From Morganella morganii H1r (GTDB lineage: Bacteria; Pseudomonadota; Gammaproteobacteria; Enterobacterales; Enterobacteriaceae): DNA of 35,837 nt. The stretch lies in contig NZ_AYMP01000052.1 of the NCBI RefSeq assembly GCF_000633515.1, positions 1 through 35,837 of the forward strand. The letters run 5' to 3'. The notes beneath the pieces are model-generated. The model was not told the DNA's origin. It made no database searches and was given only the letters and a program-made list of their open reading frames with translations. Shown here one piece after another: positions 14,610 through 22,755 of the stretch (position 1 is its first letter; each line of letters begins with the position of its first letter). The position numbers were made by a program, and so were the translations under genes.

Positions 14610-15163
14610 ATATTTTATCCCGTGAAATTCCGTCACCTGCATCCGGATGGCTGTTTATTATCAGTGCCATGCTGATTTTCACCGCAGGTGCAGTGTCATC
14701 TTATCTGGTCATGGATAACAGCTTTACCCGGGAAATATCGCAACTGAAAGCACGTCACGCCGGAGACCTGAAAGCCGTGTCAGACAGAGCACAGGAAGAC
14801 ACACAGAAGGCATTAAACCGCCTGTCTGAATCTCAGCGGCAGGTTCAGGCGCTGGATAAGACCTATACGGAGAAGTTACGTAATGAGGAAATCATTAATC
14901 AGCAGCTGCGTGCTGACCTTGCTTCAGGTAACCGCCGGTTGCAGTTTGCCCGCGCCGACCTTGCAACCTGTCAGCTCACCGCAGGCAACCATCGCACCAC
15001 CGCCGGACTGGATGATGCAGCCGCCGTCCGACTCTCTGGAGAAGCTGGACTCCTTATTCACGATATCCGAACCGGTATCATTTCCGACAGAACAAAACTG
15101 AGCGGGTTACAGGATTATGTGCGTGATGTGGTTCGTGAATGCAGACGGGAGACAGTGCAATGA
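14606..15163 (+). CDS. Rz: Inner-membrane spanin subunit (Rz-like)
   Basis: 185 residues. One N-terminal transmembrane segment (WLFIISAMLIFTAGAVSSYLV, about 15-35) is followed by a long periplasmic coiled coil (REISQLKARHAGDLKAVSDR onward) and a C-terminal cysteine region, the i-spanin plan. The outer-membrane partner Rz1 is encoded in a second frame inside it (14883-15101). Together they fuse the inner and outer membranes in the last step of lysis. Confidence 0.87.
   Translation: MNILSREIPSPASGWLFIISAMLIFTAGAVSSYLVMDNSFTREISQLKARHAGDLKAVSDRAQEDTQKALNRLSESQRQVQALDKTYTEKLRNEEIINQQLRADLASGNRRLQFARADLATCQLTAGNHRTTAGLDDAAAVRLSGEAGLLIHDIRTGIISDRTKLSGLQDYVRDVVRECRRETVQ
14883..15101 (+). CDS. Rz1: Outer-membrane spanin lipoprotein (Rz1-like), nested in Rz
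   Basis: 72 residues in a different frame, wholly within Rz. It starts MRKSLISSCVLTLLQVTAGC, a signal peptide with a lipobox-like TAGC (C20), then a proline-rich stretch (SLPAPTLQPVSSPQATIAPP) as in known Rz1 proteins. The lipobox lacks the usual leucine at -3. Fully embedded Rz1 genes are known from lambda. The match of location, lipobox and proline richness makes this a real gene rather than a shadow frame. Confidence 0.8.
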   Translation: MRKSLISSCVLTLLQVTAGCSLPAPTLQPVSSPQATIAPPPDWMMQPPSDSLEKLDSLFTISEPVSFPTEQN

Positions 15164-15405
15164 AGCGCTCCCGGCATAATGCCTGTGGTTACACCCTGCT
15201 GCTGACAGCCGTGGCTGTTGTGCTGGCTGTGTTTTTTATCTTTCTGATTCTGCCCGGTCTGACCGGTATGCGCTGCGCAAAGTATGCCGCCGTGACCGGA
15301 CATCCGGCAGAACAGACCGGTGTCATCTGCCGCCGTACTGATACGGGGGAATTTATTAATACGTTCAATAACAAGGAAATCAGTCATGAAAAAACGCACC
15401 CGTAA
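15160..15405 (+). CDS. Small membrane protein of the late region, function unknown
   Basis: 81 residues with one strong transmembrane helix (YTLLLTAVAVVLAVFFIFLILPGL), a short positive N-terminus and a C-terminal part with two cysteines (C39, C57). It overlaps the Rz stop (ATGA) and runs 20 bases into the next gene. Mu has small membrane proteins at this point between lysis and terminase genes; no specific assignment is made. Confidence 0.65.
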   Translation: MKRSRHNACGYTLLLTAVAVVLAVFFIFLILPGLTGMRCAKYAAVTGHPAEQTGVICRRTDTGEFINTFNNKEISHEKTHP

Positions 15406-15622
15406 CAGTAGAAAGAGTGACGTTTTAATCAGCGTTAAAGGCCATTTAAACCGCATTGAAACGCAGATGGATTCGCTGAGTGATCAGATGGATGCCATCC
15501 GTCAGGATGCGACACAGGGAGCCATGCGCCGTGGCGCAGTTGCCGGTGCCGTATCCGGTGGTATTACCGCCTGTCTGGTGACCACCGCCATGATGCTGCT
15601 GCGTGCGAAGATGGGACTGTAA
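15386..15622 (+). CDS. Small coiled-coil, C-terminally membrane-anchored protein
   Basis: 78 residues: a basic N-terminus (MKKRTRNSRKSD), a short heptad-like coil (HLNRIETQMDSLSDQMDAIR), and a hydrophobic C-terminal segment (GAVAGAVSGGITACLVTTAMMLL). AAGGAAAT lies upstream of the ATG. It lies where Mu-like phages have gp25/gp26-type coiled-coil proteins before the small terminase, but it is not clearly DUF2730. Function unknown. Confidence 0.6.
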   Translation: MKKRTRNSRKSDVLISVKGHLNRIETQMDSLSDQMDAIRQDATQGAMRRGAVAGAVSGGITACLVTTAMMLLRAKMGL

Positions 15623-15624
15623 CG

Positions 15625-16125
15625 ATGGCGTTTCCGCAGGAGACCCGCGACAAGCTGCGCCGCGCTTATATCTTCAGCCAGATGTCGCTGGAGGTGGCTG
15701 CTGCTCAGGCCGGGGTTTCGTTCGTGACTGCCCGGCGCTGGAAGAAAGAGGCGCAGGATAAGAATGACGACTGGGATAAAATGCGCGCGGCTCACATGCT
15801 GGCCGGTGGTGGTGTTGAGGATGCCGGACGTGCGGTGCTGATGAGTCTGGTTGTTCAGTGTCAGACGGTTACTGAGCAGATAAACACGAACCCGGATATC
15901 GCACCGGGTGCCCGGGTGGATATGCTTGCCAGTCTGGCAGATGCCTTTAATAAAGCGGTATCAGCCAGCAAAAAGATATTGCCGGAAACCGATAAGCTTG
16001 CCACGGCTATTGATGTGATCCAGCGGCTGGGACAGTTCATCAGTGATAAATACCCTCAGCATAACGTGGTGTTTGTTGAGATTCTGGAATCCTTTGCCGG
16101 TGTGCTGGAACGGGAATACGGTTAA
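15625..16125 (+). CDS. Small terminase-like protein (Mu gp27, DUF1804)
   Basis: 166 residues. TRDKLRRAYIFSQMSLEVAAAQAGVSFVTARRWKKEA is an N-terminal helix-turn-helix, followed by a helical oligomerisation region and the end HNVVFVEILESFAGVLEREYG, matching the DUF1804/gp27 family. It probably recognises the packaging site near the Mu left end and recruits the large subunit, whose gene starts 2 bases downstream. Confidence 0.85.
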   Translation: MAFPQETRDKLRRAYIFSQMSLEVAAAQAGVSFVTARRWKKEAQDKNDDWDKMRAAHMLAGGGVEDAGRAVLMSLVVQCQTVTEQINTNPDIAPGARVDMLASLADAFNKAVSASKKILPETDKLATAIDVIQRLGQFISDKYPQHNVVFVEILESFAGVLEREYG

Positions 16126-16127
16126 AA

Positions 16128-17759
16128 ATGTCTAAAAAGGTTTCACTCAAAGAGTTCAAAGCCTCCCTGCAGGAATACATTGCCGGTCTGCGTCAGACCA
16201 TTGAGGCGGAGTGTCTCGGCTTTGATGCAGACCCGGCAGCGGCTGATGCCCGCCGTCTGCAGGTGAGTGATGCGGATGACGGCTACAGCTTTTTTGTGGA
16301 AACCTACTTCCCGCATTATGTCCGCCATCATTCCCGCAGCCAACTGCATGATTACCTGTTTTCCCGTCTGCCGAAAATTGTCGCCAGTCCGGCCGCTGAA
16401 AGTGATGCGATAGCCGCGCCGCGCGGTGAGGCAAAATCCACGCTGGTCAGTCAGCTCTTTGTGCTGTGGTGCATTATCCGGGAGCTTAAAAAGTACCCGG
16501 TCATCATTATGGACAGTATCGACCAGGCGTATCCGATGCTGGAAGCCATCAAAGCAGAACTGGAATATAACCCGCGTCTGAAGAACGATTATCCGGATAT
16601 CTGCGGTCAGGGCCGCACCTGGCAGATGGGCACCATCGTCACCCGTAATAATATCAAAGTGACGGTGGCGGGCAGCGGTAAAAAACTGCGTGGTCTGCGT
16701 CACGGCCCGTACCGTCCTGATTTGGTGGTGCTCGATGATATCGAGAACGATGAGATGGTGCGTAATCCGGAACAGCGGGACAAGCTGCACACCTGGCTTA
16801 AAAAGACCGTGATGCCGCTCGGTGAGGCCGGGGGTAAAACCGATATTGTCTACATCGGGACTATCCTGCATTACGACTCGGTACTTTCCCGCACCCTGAA
16901 TAACGCGATGTGGCGCACTGTCCGCTTTAAAGCCATTCTGCAGTGGCCGGTCAATATGAAACTGTGGGATGAGTGGGAAACCCTTATCCATAACAGACTG
17001 CCGGATGAGGCTGAGCGTTTCTATACGGAAAATGAAGCAGCCATGTCTGAAGGGGCCATTGTGTCATGGGCTGCCCGCCCGCTGCTTGCTCTGATGAAAA
17101 TCCGTGCCCGTGACGGTCACGATACTTTTGATTCTGAGTACCAGAATGACCCGGTCAGCGGTGAGGATGCGATTTTTGCCAACAGTATTATCTTCTGGTC
17201 TAACCATCTGGCGGACTGGATTTACTACGGAGCCTGTGACCCCAGCCTCGGCAGACTCAGCAAGGGCCGTGACCCGTCCGCGCTTCTGGTCGGCGGCTTT
17301 AACCGGATGACCGGTATTCTGGATGTGGTGGAAGCGGATATCCGCCGCCGTCTGCCCGACAAAATTATTGAGGATGTGATCCGCTATCAGCGTGAATACG
17401 GGTGTCTCGTCTGGGCGTTTGAGTCCGTCCAGTTTCAGGAGTTCCTGCGCACGGAGTTGGTGAAACGCTCCGCTCAGCAGGGTATTCCGGTTCCGGCCAT
17501 TCCGGTTATCCCGCACACCGATAAAGCACTGCGGATTGAATCCCTGCAGCCGCACATGGTCAACGGGCTGATCCGTCTTCACCCGACACAGCACACCCTG
17601 ATTGACCAGCTGCGTCATTTCCCGAAAGCCGATCATGATGACGGCCCGGACTGTTTACACATGTTGTGGTCACTTGCCGCCTCACGCGCGGGCAGCACCG
17701 ACATCCGCAGCCGCTCTGTGCGTGACGGCGGAAAACGCTTTGGTGCAGGTGCCTGGTAA
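16128..17759 (+). CDS. Terminase large subunit (Mu gp28)
   Basis: 543 residues. Walker A-like APRGEAKST (97-105) and Walker B VVLDDIEND (200-208) form the packaging ATPase. The nuclease half has acidic motifs ACDPSLG (about 366-372), FESVQ and, late, DDGPDCLHMLW. Mu-type terminase packages by headful starting at the phage left end and cutting in flanking host DNA. A long antisense frame (16143-16991) is a shadow of this gene. Confidence 0.93.
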   Translation: MSKKVSLKEFKASLQEYIAGLRQTIEAECLGFDADPAAADARRLQVSDADDGYSFFVETYFPHYVRHHSRSQLHDYLFSRLPKIVASPAAESDAIAAPRGEAKSTLVSQLFVLWCIIRELKKYPVIIMDSIDQAYPMLEAIKAELEYNPRLKNDYPDICGQGRTWQMGTIVTRNNIKVTVAGSGKKLRGLRHGPYRPDLVVLDDIENDEMVRNPEQRDKLHTWLKKTVMPLGEAGGKTDIVYIGTILHYDSVLSRTLNNAMWRTVRFKAILQWPVNMKLWDEWETLIHNRLPDEAERFYTENEAAMSEGAIVSWAARPLLALMKIRARDGHDTFDSEYQNDPVSGEDAIFANSIIFWSNHLADWIYYGACDPSLGRLSKGRDPSALLVGGFNRMTGILDVVEADIRRRLPDKIIEDVIRYQREYGCLVWAFESVQFQEFLRTELVKRSAQQGIPVPAIPVIPHTDKALRIESLQPHMVNGLIRLHPTQHTLIDQLRHFPKADHDDGPDCLHMLWSLAASRAGSTDIRSRSVRDGGKRFGAGAW

Positions 17760-17769
17760 GGATTAAGAA

Positions 17770-19350
17770 ATGCCGAAAATAGTTGATATCCACGGAAACC
17801 CGATTGAACGGGAAGTATTAAAAAGCCCGCAGACAGGCAAAATAGCGCAGATGCAGCGCATCTATCCGGAGCATCCGTCACGCGGGCTGACCATCCGCAA
17901 GCTGCCGCGTATTCTGCAGGCCGCTGAACGGGGAGACCTGAGTGCGCAGGCGTGCCTGTTCTCAGACATGGTTGAGCGTGACGGTCATATTTTTGCCGAA
18001 ATGGAAAAGCGCAAGAATGTTCTGCTCACGCTGGACTGGTCAGTTGAACCGCCGAAGAATGCCACTGCACAGGAACGGGATATGACAGCAAAAGTCCAGG
18101 AGTGGTTTGATGCCATGCCGGGCATTGAGGATATCATTCTCAATGGTATGGAAGCGGTCGGTCACGGGTTTTCCTGTCAGGAAATTGAGTGGGAACTGAT
18201 TGAAAAGGTCTGGCTGCCGAAGGCACTTAACCTGCGTCCGCATTACTGGTTCCGTACACTGCCGGAAAAACGGGACGAGATCCGCCTCAATGATGATCAG
18301 TTCGAGGGCTCTCCGTTGTGGCCGTTCGGCTGGCTGGTGCATAAGCATAACGCGCGCAGCGGCTTTATTGCGACCAGCGGCCTGTTCCGTGTGCTGGTGT
18401 GGCCGTATCTGTTTAAAAACTTCTCCCTGCGTGACCTGGCGGAATTTCTGGAGATTTACGGTCTTCCGGCCCGTATCGCCACCTATGCGCAGGGCACATC
18501 TGATGCGGATATCGACAAGCTGCTGTATCAGCTGGTGAATCTGGGACATGATGCGGTGGCCGCTATCCCGCAGGGGAATGACATCAAATTTGAATCAGCT
18601 GCCGGTGGCGGCCCTGACCCGTTTATGGCGATGATTAACTGGGCGGAGCGTACCCAGTCAAAAATTATTCTGGGCGGCACCCTGACCACGCAGGCAGACG
18701 GTAAATCCTCCACCAATGCACTGGGTAATGTGCATAACGAAGTCCGCCACGACCTGATGACAGCGGATGCCCGTCAGATTGAGAACATGTTCCGCAGTCT
18801 CATTCAGATGGTGCTGGCACTGAACGGTCATGCGGATGTCAACCCGCGCCGGTTACCGCAGTTTGTGTTTGATACCAGTGAGACCGTGGAGCTGGCACCG
18901 TTCGCACAGGCCGTATCAACGCTGGTGAATGAGGCCGGAATGACCGGTATTCCGGTGTCATGGGTCAATAAAAAAGCCGGTATCCCGCAGGCAAAAGATG
19001 ATGAACCGGTATTATCACCCCGTCCTCAGATGCCGCTGCTGACCCCGCTGAGTAACGGACTGTCACGTCACGGACTGGCGGTACTGTCGAAGACCACGGA
19101 ATCAGCGGATGCTGACCCGGCGCAGATAAAACTGGATAACGCACCCCCGCTGTCTGACCCGGTCAGTGAGGCCATGAATCAGTTACTGGCACCGATGGTG
19201 ACGGCACTGCGGGCCGGACACAGTGCGGATGAGGCGATGAATCTGGTCGCGGCCGGTTATCCGCTGCTGGATGATAATGCGCTCAGGGAGCTGCTGGAGC
19301 GGGCAATTTTTGTGTCCGAAGTCTGGGGGCGTATCCATGCCGGTTCGTGA
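17770..19350 (+). CDS. Portal protein (Mu gp29, DUF935)
   Basis: 526 residues. Its motifs PSRGLTIRKLPRILQAAERGD, FLEIYGLPARIATY and KIILGGTLTTQADGKSSTNALG are typical of DUF935 portal proteins, which form the dodecameric DNA channel at one capsid vertex. Length matches Mu gp29. It overlaps the next gene by 14 bases. Confidence 0.92.
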   Translation: MPKIVDIHGNPIEREVLKSPQTGKIAQMQRIYPEHPSRGLTIRKLPRILQAAERGDLSAQACLFSDMVERDGHIFAEMEKRKNVLLTLDWSVEPPKNATAQERDMTAKVQEWFDAMPGIEDIILNGMEAVGHGFSCQEIEWELIEKVWLPKALNLRPHYWFRTLPEKRDEIRLNDDQFEGSPLWPFGWLVHKHNARSGFIATSGLFRVLVWPYLFKNFSLRDLAEFLEIYGLPARIATYAQGTSDADIDKLLYQLVNLGHDAVAAIPQGNDIKFESAAGGGPDPFMAMINWAERTQSKIILGGTLTTQADGKSSTNALGNVHNEVRHDLMTADARQIENMFRSLIQMVLALNGHADVNPRRLPQFVFDTSETVELAPFAQAVSTLVNEAGMTGIPVSWVNKKAGIPQAKDDEPVLSPRPQMPLLTPLSNGLSRHGLAVLSKTTESADADPAQIKLDNAPPLSDPVSEAMNQLLAPMVTALRAGHSADEAMNLVAAGYPLLDDNALRELLERAIFVSEVWGRIHAGS

Positions 19351-20491
19351 GGTGGTTGATCTGCGCTATGCCATCGGTCTGCCCCCGGCGGAGGCGATAG
19401 CCTACCTTGAGAGCAAAGGCTACGCCATCGGGTTTAATTACCACGATGTTGAGGCGCAGTCGCATGCAAAGGCGTTTACCGTAGCCGGAGTGCTGAAGCT
19501 GGACGTGCTGCAGGATATCCGGCAGGCACTGACAGAAGCGCTTAAGAACGGGGAAACATACCGGGACTTTGAACGCCGGTTAACCCCGTTACTGGAGCAG
19601 AAAGGCTGGCTCGGTAAAGGTCTGGTTGCTGACCCGGACACCGGTGAACTGCACGGTAAGCGGCTCACTCCCCGCCGACTGAACACCATCTTTCAGACCA
19701 ATATGCAGTCCTCCTACATGGCCGGACGCTATAAGCAGCAGATGGAGAACACGGATGACCGCCCTTACTGGGAACGGGTCGGTATCATGGATAATCATAT
19801 CCGCCCGGCACATGCGGCCCTGAACGGATTTATTGCCCGTTTTGATGATCCGATATGGCAGACCATTTACCCGCCGGACGGTTACCGCTGCCGCTGCCGT
19901 GTCCGTGCCCGCAGTGCGGCGGATGTGGAGCGGCTGGGGCTGATGGTACAGTCAACGGATGGTATTCGTGTTGAGGTGGAGCAGGAATACGGCGCACTGG
20001 GAAAAACCCGCACGGTGACCGGATTCCGTAACCCGAAAGACGGTCAGATTTATGTGCCTGATCCCGGGTTCGGGTTTAATCCGGGGGAAGTCAGTTATCA
20101 GCCGGATCTGGAGCGGTATCATCCGGCAGCGGCCAGCCAGTATGTCACCGGCACCCTGACCGGGCCGGACTTTGCTCAGGGGTATCAGCAGGCCGTCACC
20201 GCACAGCAGCCATCACCGCAGCAGCGTTACCCGGTGGCTGCGCGTCCGGATACCGATACGCAGCACACACAGCCGGTGTATACCGATGCACCGACCCTGA
20301 AGCAGCTGGCTGAGCAGGATATCACGCAGGAAGATTACCTGTTCGTGCAGAATATTATCGAACAGCCGCAGAAGACCCGCCGTGATGATGACGGCACGGA
20401 ATATTATGCCTCATTCTACCGCGGGCAGTGGTGGGTGGTGACTGTCCGTGATAACCGGCTGTCAGATGTGAAATCACAGGCGGTGTTCTGA
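19337..20491 (+). CDS. F: MuF-like minor head protein (gp30) with C-terminal nuclease-like domain
   Basis: 384 residues. The MuF/SPP1 gp7 core is clear: FQTNMQSSYMAGRYKQQ, PYWERVGIMDNHIRPAHAALNG, WQTIYPPDGYRCRCRVRA. After a linker (about 290-315, rich in Q, P and T) the last ~65 residues (DYLFVQNIIEQPQKTRRDDDG, YYASFYRGQWWVVTVRDNR, AVF) resemble the barnase/EndoU/RelE-like domains often fused to MuF proteins. Such domains may be injected with the DNA or act in assembly. The start ATG at 19337 lies within the portal gene, with GGGGGC upstream. Confidence 0.85.
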   Translation: MPVREVVDLRYAIGLPPAEAIAYLESKGYAIGFNYHDVEAQSHAKAFTVAGVLKLDVLQDIRQALTEALKNGETYRDFERRLTPLLEQKGWLGKGLVADPDTGELHGKRLTPRRLNTIFQTNMQSSYMAGRYKQQMENTDDRPYWERVGIMDNHIRPAHAALNGFIARFDDPIWQTIYPPDGYRCRCRVRARSAADVERLGLMVQSTDGIRVEVEQEYGALGKTRTVTGFRNPKDGQIYVPDPGFGFNPGEVSYQPDLERYHPAAASQYVTGTLTGPDFAQGYQQAVTAQQPSPQQRYPVAARPDTDTQHTQPVYTDAPTLKQLAEQDITQEDYLFVQNIIEQPQKTRRDDDGTEYYASFYRGQWWVVTVRDNRLSDVKSQAVF

Positions 20492-21036
20492 TGTACAGCA
20501 TCAGAGTGGATACAGCCGCCTTTGAGGCGGCACTGGATAAGCTTGTCCGGGGGCTGGAAAACCGCGAACCCCTGATGCGCCGTATTGCCGGGGTGATGGC
20601 GGATGCGGTGGAGGAAAACTTTGCACAGGAAGGTCGCCCGGAATGGATGGGCTGGAGCCCGTCAACAGAGCGCCGCCGTCGCGGCGGGCGCATCCTGCAG
20701 CTCTCCGGCAGACTGGCGGGCAGTATCGGTTCTTACAGCGACAATAACAGCGCGGTGGTGGGGACAAATGTGAAGTACGCCCGTATCCATCAGGAAGGCG
20801 GTGAAATCAGTATGCCCGCCCGCCGTCAGCAGAACTACTTCCGGCAGGGTAAAAACGGTGCTGTCGGCAACCGGTTTGTCCGTAAATCCCGCAGCAACTA
20901 CAGTGAAACCCATTCTGTGGGGGCGCATAAGATAAAAATTCCCGCCCGTCCGTTTCTCAGTCTGACAGATACCGATGAACGTGAAATCGGCACCGTGATT
21001 GAGCGTTATCTCACACAGTTAACCGGTGAGGAATAA
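20491..21036 (+). CDS. G: Virion morphogenesis protein gpG (Mu gp31)
   Basis: 181 residues. FAQEGRPEWMGWSPSTERRRRG, ILQLSGRLAGSI, VVGTNVKYARIHQEGG and PARPFLSLTDTDEREI are the conserved landmarks of the phage gpG/tail-completion family (head-tail connection). It overlaps the F stop by one base (TGATG) and is the last gene before the terminator at 21035. Confidence 0.9.
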   Translation: MYSIRVDTAAFEAALDKLVRGLENREPLMRRIAGVMADAVEENFAQEGRPEWMGWSPSTERRRRGGRILQLSGRLAGSIGSYSDNNSAVVGTNVKYARIHQEGGEISMPARRQQNYFRQGKNGAVGNRFVRKSRSNYSETHSVGAHKIKIPARPFLSLTDTDEREIGTVIERYLTQLTGEE

Positions 21037-21066
21037 AAACGCCTGTACGCGCCTCTGTGCGTTTTT
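21035..21066 (+). terminator. Terminator between gpG and the capsid promoter
   Basis: AAAAACGC (21035-21042) pairs with GCGTTTTT (21059-21066) around 16 bases, giving a hairpin ending in a T-run; an alternative inner stem ACGC/GCGT is also possible. The rest of the gap to 21191 (including CGTTTTTAAACG near 21109) contains no gene that I can support. Confidence 0.6.
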
Positions 21067-21191
21067 AATTATTCACAATGCAATGTCACGGCATGGTGTG
21101 ATTAAAACGTTTTTAAACGGGGTTTAAATGCGTTACTGTTGACCCCTGATTCTTACCCGCCATCCTTTTCTTTGTTCCGGCTGCAGCTTAT

Positions 21192-21238
21192 GTGCTGAAC
21201 CCCGCCAACTCTCTTTCGCATACCGTGCCCGGTACACT
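21192..21238 (+). promoter_or_regulatory. Late promoter for the head module (PI-like), leaderless start predicted
   Basis: GTGCTGAACCCCGCCAACTC (21192-21211) and -10 TACACT (21233-21238), the same 41-base offset as at the lysis promoter. The base seven after the hexamer, 21245, is the A of the I gene ATG, and no Shine-Dalgarno lies between promoter and ATG. Confidence 0.8.
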
Positions 21239-21244
21239 GGGCGC

Positions 21245-22357
21245 ATGAAAACACGTATCGCCGCTTTAACCACCGCACTCAGCGGGGACAACACCAACGA
21301 AATCCAGCTTTTTCCGGCCGGAACATTCCGTGCGGAAGACGGCCGTCCGTCTGATGTGGCGCACTGGGTGATGAATGCCGCCATTGCGGCGGTGCTGACT
21401 GCACAGACAGCGGCACTCAGCACCCCGCTGGTGATTGATTATGAACACCAGACCCTGCGCTCTGTGAAAAATGGACAGCCTGCCCCGGCGGCGGGCTGGT
21501 TTAAGCAGCTTGAGTGGCGTGAGGGTGACGGACTGTACGCCACCGGCGTGGAATGGACAGAGAAAGCCGCAGCGGCCATCACAGCCCGTGAATACCGTTT
21601 TATCTCCCCCGTATTTTTGTATGACGACCAGGGTCAGGTGACGCAGCTGCTTCACGCGGCACTGACCAATACCCCCGCGCTGGACGGAATGAACGAGGTG
21701 CTGATTGCAGCCTCCCGTCATTTTGCCGCGCTCACCACCACACCGGAGGAACACATCGTGGATGATGAACTCATCAGTGAGCTGCTCAGTAATTTACGCT
21801 GGATGCTCAACCTTCCCGCCACCGCAACCGCTGAGGATATCAAAGCGGAACTGCAGAAAGCGATTGACATTATTTCCGGCGGCAAGGGGACGACGGTTGC
21901 CGCCGGACAGAGTCTGACTGACCTGCTGAAAAACCAGACGCAGCAGATTGCTGACCTGTCCTCAAAAGCTTTTGACCCGGCAAAGCATGTCCCGGTTGAA
22001 GGGTATCTGGAACTGCAGGCAAAACTGAATGCAGAGCGACAGCACAGTCAGGAGCATCAGGTTGATGCGCTGGTTCAGGCTGCGCTGTCTGACGGCCGCC
22101 TGATGCCTGCAATGGAAACCTGGGCGAAAGACCTGGGCCGCAGCAACTTCACCGCACTGAGCCAGCATCTTGAGGCTGCTGTTCCGGTTGCCGCGCTGTC
22201 ATCCACCCAGACCGGCGGTAAAGCGCCGTCCGGTGCGGCAAAAACGCAGGATAACCTGCAGTCTCCGGGCGGTGAGTTAAATGAGGCCGCCCTGGCTGTC
22301 TGCAGTCAGTTCGGTATTTCCCCTGAAGAAATGGCCAAACAACTAGGAGGTCAGTAA
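21245..22357 (+). CDS. I: Head maturation protease with scaffold domain (Mu I)
   Basis: 370 residues. The N-terminal half (MKTRIAALTTALS, EIQLFPAGTFRAEDGRP, PLVIDYEHQTL, PAAGWFKQLEW, REYRFISPVFLYD, ALTNTPALDGM) matches Mu I-type capsid proteases; H in DYEHQT and S in FISPVF are candidate catalytic residues. The C-terminal half is the scaffold, also made separately from an internal start (21758). The conserved N-terminus makes the ATG at 21245 the right start although it has no ribosome site; it coincides with the predicted transcription start. Confidence 0.9.
   Translation: MKTRIAALTTALSGDNTNEIQLFPAGTFRAEDGRPSDVAHWVMNAAIAAVLTAQTAALSTPLVIDYEHQTLRSVKNGQPAPAAGWFKQLEWREGDGLYATGVEWTEKAAAAITAREYRFISPVFLYDDQGQVTQLLHAALTNTPALDGMNEVLIAASRHFAALTTTPEEHIVDDELISELLSNLRWMLNLPATATAEDIKAELQKAIDIISGGKGTTVAAGQSLTDLLKNQTQQIADLSSKAFDPAKHVPVEGYLELQAKLNAERQHSQEHQVDALVQAALSDGRLMPAMETWAKDLGRSNFTALSQHLEAAVPVAALSSTQTGGKAPSGAAKTQDNLQSPGGELNEAALAVCSQFGISPEEMAKQLGGQ
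21758..22357 (+). CDS. Z: Capsid scaffold protein from an internal start within I (Mu Z)
   Basis: GTG at 21758 is in frame with I (codon 172) and has GGAGGA at 21745-21750, seven bases upstream, a much better ribosome site than I itself has. The product, 199 residues starting MDDELISELLSNLRWML, is helical and glutamine/alanine-rich (LQAKLNAERQHSQEHQVDAL), as a scaffold should be. Mu makes scaffold Z in just this way from the 3' part of I. The scaffold guides T into proheads and is removed by the protease. Confidence 0.75.
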   Translation: MDDELISELLSNLRWMLNLPATATAEDIKAELQKAIDIISGGKGTTVAAGQSLTDLLKNQTQQIADLSSKAFDPAKHVPVEGYLELQAKLNAERQHSQEHQVDALVQAALSDGRLMPAMETWAKDLGRSNFTALSQHLEAAVPVAALSSTQTGGKAPSGAAKTQDNLQSPGGELNEAALAVCSQFGISPEEMAKQLGGQ

Positions 22358-22743
22358 TGGATCGCAATACCGCTCACCGTCCCGGTGAACTTTTTCCCGT
22401 ACCGGTTGCGGCCGGTGCCCGTATTTACGGCGGGCATGTTGTCTGCGCTGATGCATCCGGCTTTGCCGTCCCCGGTGCGACCGGCCTGACGGTACTTGGT
22501 GTGGCTGATGATTTTGCGGATAACCGCGACGGCGGACAGGGCGACGCTCTTGTCATGGTTCGCCGTGGTCTGGCTTTTCATCTCAGCAATGACCCGGCCA
22601 AACCTGTTAAACAGGTACATACCGGTAAATTGTGCGACCTGAAAGACAGCACCACCGTCTGTGCGGCGGCGGAAGACAGTACCACACCGGCAGGCCGCGT
22701 TCTGGAAGTCACCACTGATGGTGTCTGGGTACTGACTGCTTAA
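22357..22743 (+). CDS. Probable head decoration / capsid cement protein (DUF2190-like)
   Basis: 128 residues starting MDRNTAHRPGELFPVPVAAG. It is beta-rich with HVVCADASGFAVPGATGLTVLGVADDFADN, GDALVMVRRGLAFHLSND and DSTTPAGRVLEVTTDGVWVL, a pattern like DUF2190 proteins, which trimerise on capsid surfaces. AGGAGG lies before the ATG, which overlaps the I stop by one base. Its place between scaffold and capsid genes supports a structural role. Confidence 0.72.
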   Translation: MDRNTAHRPGELFPVPVAAGARIYGGHVVCADASGFAVPGATGLTVLGVADDFADNRDGGQGDALVMVRRGLAFHLSNDPAKPVKQVHTGKLCDLKDSTTVCAAAEDSTTPAGRVLEVTTDGVWVLTA

Positions 22744-22755
22744 CAGGAAAATAAC

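Noticed and set aside
16143-16991. A 282-codon open frame on the minus strand within the terminase gene.
   Set aside because: It is a shadow of a well-recognised gene; the histidine- and arginine-rich product has no family features or ribosome site. Other long minus-strand frames (17064-17636, 18040-18549, 27082-27810) were rejected for the same reason.
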